Below are positions 14,628-19,985 of a stretch of 19,985 nt of DNA, piece after piece. The stretch comes from Schleiferiaceae bacterium. GTDB lineage: Bacteria > Bacteroidota > Bacteroidia > Flavobacteriales > Schleiferiaceae. A model generated the notes under the pieces. That model did no database searches. It was not told where the DNA came from and saw only the letters and a program-made list of their open reading frames with translations. The number at the start of each line of letters is the position of its first letter. Positions within the stretch are counted from its first letter, which is position 1. Both the position numbers and the translations under genes were made by a program. The DNA is taken from the NCBI GenBank assembly GCA_025210575.1, contig JAOARK010000207.1, forward strand, positions 1 through 19,985, read 5' to 3'.

Positions 14628-16982
14628 TTAGAAACTGAAGTTGAAGGTTACGTAAGGAATAATGCTGCCAAAGATGCTAAGCTGCTGCGCAACCAGTTGT
14701 GTTGGTGAATCTCCTTCCACAAAAGTGATGGAATACGGATTCTTTCTTCCATAGGCGTTATACACCCCAAATGCTAGGTTGGTCTTCCATCTTTTCCCCG
14801 AAAAATTGTTTTTGAAATAATAAACCGCAGAGAGATCTAGTCTGTGATAATCAGGTATTCTAGCGCTATTTCTTGTCGAGTAAATGGGATAAGAAAAATC
14901 CTCGAATTGACCCTTTCCATCAGGTGCTGTTAAAGGTCTACCTGTTTGATACGCAAAGGCAGCAGACAGGTCCCACTTTTTAGAAACCGCCCATGTGAGA
15001 AGAATACTAAGATCATGTGTCTTATCAAAATTTGCGAGGTAAGGTTGCCCTTGGTTCACAGTATTTCTTGTACTATTCCCTTTAACCAGTCGGGTAGATC
15101 GGCTCAGAGTATAACCAATAAAACCAGTAAGTTTACCTGATTTCTTTTCAAGAAGAACTTCCGCTCCATAAGCCTCTCCTTCACCACTTAATAATTCAGT
15201 CTCTATGCTTTCGGTAAAGATGAGATCTGCACCGTCCTTATATTCTAATAGGTCATAAAACTTCTTGTAATAACCTTCTATACTAAATTTTAGCTTGTTA
15301 CCTGCAAAGTTCTTGAAATACCCTCCAGCAATTTGATGCACTGTTGCGGGTTTAATATATGTGCCTGATGGTCTCCAAATGTCTATTGGAGTTGCATTAG
15401 TCGTATTACTTACCAAATGAATATACTGACGAATTCTGTTATAGCTCAGTTTTACAGAATTGCTTTCATCCAATAAATAGTTAAATGCAATTCGAGGTTC
15501 AAATCCGTCCAGATTCACATAGGATTTGACAATTTCTCTTCTTTCGTAAGTTACGGTGCCAATTGCATTTTCGGTTTCAATTTCTTGATCCTGCTCGTAA
15601 ACAGTAACCGTTCTTGGCCCTACGTTAAAGAATGAAGAAAAGCGAAGACCATAATTGATTTTTAAACGATCTGTAACGGTTTGCTCATTGGCAATAAACA
15701 AAGCGGGTTCGAAGGCATATTCTTTAGATAGTTCAGCTTCAATTTCACCCGATATCTTTCCAGGACTAAAAGTGTAATAAGTTGTATTTAATCCGAAGTC
15801 AACTTTGTTTTTTGCATTAGGATACCAACTGAAACTAAGGTTCCCAATGTAATTTTGGATTCTACTATCTAACCTGAATACGGTTTCTGCATCTGTGGGA
15901 GTACCTAGATTGTACTTGTAATCACTGTAGATCAAAGAAAGATTCATGAATAGTTTGTCATTCAATAAAGAGTTCCATCTCAACGTTCCGGTGGTATTTC
16001 CCCAACCGAAATTAAACTGATCTTGTATTCCAAAATTATCTTGGCCAAAGTAACCCGATAGGAACAGTCTGTTTTTGTTGTTGATTTTGTAACTCACTTT
16101 CGCATTCAGGTCATAGAAGTAGAGAATACTCTGATTAATTGCGGGATCATTCGATATTGGAAAGAAAATGTCGAAGTAGCTCCGTCTACCTGCAACAATG
16201 AAATTTACCTTTTCTTTTACAATAGGGCCTTCTAACATTAAGCGCGAAGACAATAGACCAATACCACCGCTTCCGCTAAATTGATTTGTGTTTCCGTCTT
16301 TTTGTCTTACATCCAAAACCGAGCTTAAACGTCCGCCATATATTGCAGGTATTCCTCCTTTGTAGAGTTTAGCATCTTTAATTACATCTGAATTAAAAAC
16401 AGAGAATAATCCCAATAAATGTGAAGAGTTAAAAACTGGAGCTTCATCGAGTAGAATGAGGTTTTGGTCCGCATTTCCACCACGCACATTAAAACCAGTA
16501 GAAATCTCACCAACGGTTGATATTCCTGGCAACAGGGTTAAAGATCGAATGATGTCTGTTTCTCCTAAAAGTGCAGGCATCTTTTTAATCTCTTTAGAAG
16601 AGAGAGATGTAACACTCATTTGAGTGGTGGTGATGTTCTCGTTTTCTTTTACACCTGTTAATTCAATTTCGTCAATTATTTCACTAGCCTCTGCTAGTTT
16701 AATATCCATACGGATGCTTTTGTTCAGTTTCACTGGCTTTTCAATTTCGTTGTAACCAATAAAATCATAAGCAACGGTATAGTCTCCTGCAGGAAGGGTA
16801 AGTGAATAATAACCGTAAACATTTGTGACCGAACCCAGATTGGTTCCTTTTACTTTGATAGCTGCCCCGATCAGCTCTTCACCAGTTTTTTCATCGGTGA
16901 TATAACCACTTATCGTGTACTCTTGTGAAAATACTGTTAAATAGGAGGTCAAGAAGAGGGTTAAGAAGAATAATTTTCTCAT
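14628..16982 (-). CDS. TonB-dependent receptor (DUF4249-associated)
   Basis: This 784-aa outer-membrane receptor is shorter than the one at 951. The ATG at 16982 gives a proper signal peptide (MRKLFFLTLFLTSYLTVFS, cleavage before Gln20). The upstream in-frame TTG at 17003 would only add a polar extension. A carboxypeptidase-regulatory-like domain lies at about 22-105 (GYITDEKTGEELIGAAIKV, then NVYGYYSLTLPAGDY). The plug is at about 120-230 and includes LLPGISTVGEISTGFNVRGG, NLILLDEAPV and YKGGIPAIYGGRLSSVLDV. A 22-strand-type barrel ends in IPYVTFNFSF. It heads an operon with the DUF4249 lipoprotein and probably the mechanosensitive channel gene. The ligand is unknown. The plug motifs (DEAPV-NSSHLLG) are those of the DUF4249-linked receptor group. 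Confidence 0.92.
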   Translation of the reverse strand: MRKLFFLTLFLTSYLTVFSQEYTISGYITDEKTGEELIGAAIKVKGTNLGSVTNVYGYYSLTLPAGDYTVAYDFIGYNEIEKPVKLNKSIRMDIKLAEASEIIDEIELTGVKENENITTTQMSVTSLSSKEIKKMPALLGETDIIRSLTLLPGISTVGEISTGFNVRGGNADQNLILLDEAPVFNSSHLLGLFSVFNSDVIKDAKLYKGGIPAIYGGRLSSVLDVRQKDGNTNQFSGSGGIGLLSSRLMLEGPIVKEKVNFIVAGRRSYFDIFFPISNDPAINQSILYFYDLNAKVSYKINNKNRLFLSGYFGQDNFGIQDQFNFGWGNTTGTLRWNSLLNDKLFMNLSLIYSDYKYNLGTPTDAETVFRLDSRIQNYIGNLSFSWYPNAKNKVDFGLNTTYYTFSPGKISGEIEAELSKEYAFEPALFIANEQTVTDRLKINYGLRFSSFFNVGPRTVTVYEQDQEIETENAIGTVTYERREIVKSYVNLDGFEPRIAFNYLLDESNSVKLSYNRIRQYIHLVSNTTNATPIDIWRPSGTYIKPATVHQIAGGYFKNFAGNKLKFSIEGYYKKFYDLLEYKDGADLIFTESIETELLSGEGEAYGAEVLLEKKSGKLTGFIGYTLSRSTRLVKGNSTRNTVNQGQPYLANFDKTHDLSILLTWAVSKKWDLSAAFAYQTGRPLTAPDGKGQFEDFSYPIYSTRNSARIPDYHRLDLSAVYYFKNNFSGKRWKTNLAFGVYNAYGRKNPYSITFVEGDSPTQLVAQQLSIFGSIIPYVTFNFSF

Positions 16983-17196
16983 TCTTTGAGTTAGTTTTCG
17001 CAAATAAACGTTTTGCGCATAGGATTGTTTTTATGAGCAACAAATTTATAATTCAAAGACTGCAAATTGTAATATTGTAAATGCTATTCTTGAATTGTCT
17101 GTAAGACGTTTGTAAAAAGGAAATGTTACAGATCTCTGTACGTTTATTTAGATGTAACAATCACAAAGTTTAGTGAACACGGTAATAAAGAAAATA
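16983..17196. promoter_or_regulatory. Divergent intergenic region between TonB receptor and protease
   Basis: This 214-base AT-rich gap must hold both promoters. On the minus strand TAAATTTG (17041-17048) matches the -7 consensus for the receptor operon, though I find no well-spaced -33 element. On the plus strand TACGTTTA at 17139-17146 is a candidate -7 for the protease, with TTTG at 17109-17112 slightly too far away. The region also has repeated TTGTAA words and the inverted repeat listed separately. Confidence 0.4.
17124..17159 (+). repeat. Inverted repeat upstream of the protease gene
   Basis: TGTTACAGATCT (17124-17135) is the inverse of AGATGTAACA (17150-17159) apart from one inserted G, with 14 bases between the arms. 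It surrounds the candidate -7 element of the protease gene, so it could be an operator or, if transcribed, a leader hairpin. Four further TGTAA words lie within the preceding 60 bases. Confidence 0.45.
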
Positions 17197-19302
17197 ATGA
17201 GAAGAAAGAATGTGAAGTATTTACTGGCAATGCTAGTAGGTGCGGGGATTTTTGCAGGATTCAAGTTTTACGAAGGCAATAAGAAAAGAGAAACCATCAT
17301 TAACAATTTGGTGTATGATGCTTTAACCACCGCACATTTTAGTCCTAAAGAAATAAATGATGATCTTTCTAAAAACGTGTTCGATAAGTATTTGGAAAGT
17401 CTGGATTACAGCAAAAAGTACTTGACTAAAAAAGATGTTGATGAGTTGAAAAACTTCAAGACGAAGTTAGATGACCAATTTAAAGCCAATCAACTTGAGT
17501 TTTTTGATATGAGTTATGTGCTCATTCAAAAACGTATGAAAGAGAGCAAAGGCTATTATGAGAACATCTTGAGTAAGCCTTTTGATTATGACAAAAAAGA
17601 AAGCTTTCAAACAGATTCTGAGAAATTAGAATTTGCATCGAACACCAAGGAGTTAAAAGACCGTTGGAGAAAAGCCTTAAAATACCGTGTGCTTACCCGT
17701 GTGTACGATCGTATGGAAGACAACGATACACTAGATTTTGAAACAGCAGAAATTAAGGCAAGAGAAAAAGAGTTAGAGTACCAAAACGATTTGTTCGAGT
17801 ACGTTGAAGAAATAGATCGAATAGAATGGTTAGGTTTCTATCTAAATGCATTCACTGCTGTTTTTGATCCACACACTCAATACTTCGCCCCAAAAATCAA
17901 AGATAAGTGGGAAGAAGAAATGACAGGTCAATTTGAAGGAATTGGTGCCCAACTTCGCGTTAAAGGAGAGTATGTTACTGTAGAAAAGATCATTGTTGGA
18001 AGTGCAAGTTGGAGACAAGGTGAATTAAAAGCTGGAGATAAAATTCTAGCGGTTGCTCAAGGTGAAGAAGAGCCTGTTGATGTTGTAGGGATGAAGCTTG
18101 ATAAAGTGGTAAAGCAGATTCGCGGCAAGAAAGGAACAGAAGTTAGACTTACGGTAAAGAAAAAAGATGGTGGTAAGGAAATCATTGCCATTACAAGAGA
18201 TATCGTTGAGTTAGATCAGACTTTCGCTAAGTCAGCTGTTTTAGGAGAAGAAAATAACAAGGTAGGGTACATAAGATTGCCAAAGTTCTATGTTGATTTT
18301 TATTCGAAGCAAAACCACAATGCAGCCGAAGATGTAAAGAAAGAGATCATGGCACTTAAAGAGGAGAACATTGAGGGGCTGATCTTAGACTTAAGGAATA
18401 ATGGTGGTGGATCATTAAAAGCTGCTATTGATATCGCTGGATTGTTCATTGAAAAAGGCCCAGTGGTTCAGGTTAAGAATAGCTACGGTAAAACACGCGT
18501 ACACCGCGATATGGATTCTGACGTTTACTATGATGGACCATTGATCATTATGGTGAACGACTTTAGTGCCTCAGCATCTGAGATTCTGGCAGCAGCACTT
18601 CAAGATTATCAACGAGCTATCATTGTGGGTAGCAAAACAACTTTTGGTAAGGGTACCGTTCAGAATATATTTGATATGGATAGAGCGGCAGGTGCAGCTT
18701 ATAAAGATGTTACTCCTTTAGGCGCAGTGAAGATCACCACAGAGAAGTTTTATAGAATTAATGGTGGTACAACTCAATTGAATGGGGTTACTCCAGATAT
18801 TATTTTGCCTAACATTTACCATAACATGGATATGGGTGAGAAGGAAGAAGACTTCGCCTTACCATTTGATGAAATAGTGAAGGCAAATTATAAAGTTATG
18901 ATGCAGAACGCTCCTGCATATACATCAGCTAAGGCTAAGGCTGAAAAGAGAATAGCCAATAACGCTCATTTTAACCATGTGCTGGACTATGCAAAATGGT
19001 TGAAGGACAATGACAACAAGACAGAGGCTCCTTTGAATTATCAGGATTTTAAAGAAAAGCAGGAGAAATATCAGGAAGAACTGGAAGCTTTTGATTTAGA
19101 TAACAAAGAGAATAAGGATTCCATTTCGGTGAACTTCTTGGCAGCAAAACCAGATTGGTTTGAGACTGATACTGCCAAAGTGGAACAATATGAGCGCTGG
19201 CACAAAAGTTTGAGTAAGGATGTTTACCTCGTAGAAACCGTGAAAATTATTTACGACCTTGAAAGCGAGATCGCTTTGGCCGAACCGAATGAAGATAAAT
19301 AA
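17197..19302 (+). CDS. Tail-specific (C-terminal processing) protease, Prc type, S41A
   Basis: This periplasmic serine protease has 701 residues from the ATG at 17197; an in-frame GTG at 17173 would add eight. A basic start and membrane segment (about 8-23) serve as signal or anchor. An N-terminal helical region extends to about 240. A PDZ domain covers about 243-325 (GQFEGIGAQLRVKGEYVTV, LKAGDKILAVAQG). The S41 catalytic part has LDLRNNGGGSL near 397-407, Ser459 in FSASASE as nucleophile and Lys485 in FGKGTVQ as general base, with spacing close to that of E. coli Prc (Ser430/Lys455). The C-terminal 150 or so residues are helical and charged, as in the DUF3340 region of Prc. The family degrades or trims periplasmic and lipoprotein substrates from the C-terminus. 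The 3' end overlaps the permease gene by 14 bases. Confidence 0.95.
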   Translation: MRRKNVKYLLAMLVGAGIFAGFKFYEGNKKRETIINNLVYDALTTAHFSPKEINDDLSKNVFDKYLESLDYSKKYLTKKDVDELKNFKTKLDDQFKANQLEFFDMSYVLIQKRMKESKGYYENILSKPFDYDKKESFQTDSEKLEFASNTKELKDRWRKALKYRVLTRVYDRMEDNDTLDFETAEIKAREKELEYQNDLFEYVEEIDRIEWLGFYLNAFTAVFDPHTQYFAPKIKDKWEEEMTGQFEGIGAQLRVKGEYVTVEKIIVGSASWRQGELKAGDKILAVAQGEEEPVDVVGMKLDKVVKQIRGKKGTEVRLTVKKKDGGKEIIAITRDIVELDQTFAKSAVLGEENNKVGYIRLPKFYVDFYSKQNHNAAEDVKKEIMALKEENIEGLILDLRNNGGGSLKAAIDIAGLFIEKGPVVQVKNSYGKTRVHRDMDSDVYYDGPLIIMVNDFSASASEILAAALQDYQRAIIVGSKTTFGKGTVQNIFDMDRAAGAAYKDVTPLGAVKITTEKFYRINGGTTQLNGVTPDIILPNIYHNMDMGEKEEDFALPFDEIVKANYKVMMQNAPAYTSAKAKAEKRIANNAHFNHVLDYAKWLKDNDNKTEAPLNYQDFKEKQEKYQEELEAFDLDNKENKDSISVNFLAAKPDWFETDTAKVEQYERWHKSLSKDVYLVETVKIIYDLESEIALAEPNEDK

Positions 19303-19985
19303 GGAAAGTATATTCTATAAATTGTGGAAAGACCCGATAGCGAAATCGGGTCTTTTTATTGTTGGCCTTGCTTGTTTAATAGCTGCGTTAGGCTATGCTA
19401 TTACTCCAGACAAAACAAAAGATGCGAATGCAATGCATTTGCCTTTGGCGGCTAAGAAGCCAGGTTTTAGCATAGATATTCTTTACATTCCTCTGGCCTT
19501 GACCGATTATGAAAGTCAATGGTCTTATTTTGGAATAGATCCACAGTTTGAAGAAATACCAATTTCAGAATATCGAATTGAAAACGATCAACTTGTATAT
19601 ACACCCTATGTTGGTGAAGGTGTAGAGGGGCTTGAAAAAAGGGTGTTTCTAAAACATTTGGGTCCGGCTCTTTTCAAAACAGAAGATTATATAAAACATA
19701 AAACCTTTTGGTTGGGTACCGATCGATATGGTAGAGATTTATTGAGCAGACTCATTTTGGGTACCCGAATTTCTTTAGCTGTAGGATTGATTTCAGTTTT
19801 TATTTCACTCCTAATAGGGATTCCTCTGGGAACACTTGCAGGTTTCTATAAAGGCAAGGTTGATGTCGCTATTATGTGGGTCATCAATGTCATCTGGTCC
19901 ATCCCAACTTTATTGATGGTCATTGCCTTGACTTTGGTTTTAGGTAAAGGTTTTTGGCAAGTGTTTGTTGCTGTTGGTTTAACCA
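19289..19985 (+). CDS. OppC/DppC-like ABC transporter permease (partial, runs off the window)
   Basis: The first 232 codons are visible. The protein is an inner-membrane permease of the binding-protein-dependent peptide/nickel transporter family. A cytosolic start (MKINKESIFYKLWKDPIAKS) leads into membrane segment 1 at about 21-38. A long periplasmic stretch of about 100 residues precedes the family signature WLGTDRYGRDLLSRLILGTR (residues 141-160), followed by the membrane segments of the transport domain (LAVGLISVFISLLIGIPLG and later). In typical OppC/DppC proteins the signature lies some 40-60 residues earlier, so the periplasmic part has an insert. The ATG lies inside the protease gene, 14 bases before that gene's end, in another frame. 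An intrinsic terminator is embedded in codons 14-23. Later start codons would lose membrane segment 1. Confidence 0.9.
   Translation, partial: MKINKESIFYKLWKDPIAKSGLFIVGLACLIAALGYAITPDKTKDANAMHLPLAAKKPGFSIDILYIPLALTDYESQWSYFGIDPQFEEIPISEYRIENDQLVYTPYVGEGVEGLEKRVFLKHLGPALFKTEDYIKHKTFWLGTDRYGRDLLSRLILGTRISLAVGLISVFISLLIGIPLGTLAGFYKGKVDVAIMWVINVIWSIPTLLMVIALTLVLGKGFWQVFVAVGLT
19328..19357 (+). terminator. Intrinsic terminator of the protease gene, inside the permease coding region
   Basis: An 11-bp perfect stem, AAAGACCCGAT (19328-19338) with ATCGGGTCTTT (19345-19355), has the loop AGCGAA and ends in a TTTTTATT tract. It starts 26 bases after the protease stop codon, the normal place for its terminator. 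The same bases are read as codons 14-23 of the permease (KDPIAKSGLF), including the first residues of its first membrane segment. Confidence 0.85.

Noticed and set aside
16983..17003. TTG start seven codons upstream for the second TonB receptor
   Set aside because: It would place the polar stretch RKLTQR before a complete signal peptide that already starts with an ATG.
1..19985. CRISPR array, insertion sequence, prophage or integron
   Set aside because: I saw no regularly spaced repeats, transposase, integrase or terminal inverted repeats, and the genes are ordinary chromosomal families.

Overview
This window looks like chromosomal DNA from a member of the Bacteroidota, most likely an AT-rich, free-living type close to the Flavobacteriales; the exact genus cannot be read from the sequence. 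The clues are two TonB-dependent receptors with N-terminal carboxypeptidase-regulatory-like domains, a giant protein with a type IX secretion (T9SS)-like C-terminal domain next to a PorV/PorQ-type outer-membrane protein, a DUF4249 lipoprotein, Bacteroidota-style -7 promoter elements (TAnnTTTG), and weak Shine-Dalgarno signals.

Layout. The left edge (1-180) is the tail of an rRNA operon: a short spacer hairpin, a 5S rRNA and its intrinsic terminator. Next is a small lipoprotein on the minus strand with a degenerate Rieske-like core (253-702). A plus-strand operon (951-9757) encodes a 1220-aa TonB-dependent receptor, a 1345-aa secreted protein with a T9SS-like sorting domain, and a PorV/PorQ-family barrel, closed by a strong terminator. 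A housekeeping block follows: greA and a HIT-family hydrolase (translationally overlapping), then ruvC on the minus strand, then a membrane glycosyltransferase on the plus strand. A minus-strand group (16982 down to 12446) encodes a second TonB-dependent receptor, its DUF4249 lipoprotein partner and a YbdG/MscM-type mechanosensitive channel. The right end carries a Prc-type tail-specific protease and the first 232 codons of an OppC/DppC-like ABC permease that runs off the window.

How the genes may work together. The 951-9757 operon is best read as a surface module: the barrel protein would chaperone or anchor the giant secreted protein delivered by the T9SS, while the receptor imports an unknown ligand or is structurally linked to it. 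The TonB receptor/DUF4249 pair is a common Bacteroidota two-gene unit. The rest is maintenance: transcript rescue (GreA), Holliday junction resolution (RuvC), osmotic protection (MscS family) and periplasmic proteolysis (Prc).

Most notable points: a textbook intrinsic terminator after the protease lies inside the beginning of the permease gene and encodes the start of its first membrane segment; both convergent gene pairs end on a shared CTAG palindrome; the giant protein carries residues beyond the usual end of its sorting domain; and the Rieske-like lipoprotein has lost the canonical cluster-ligand pattern. No CRISPR array, transposon, prophage or tRNA was seen.
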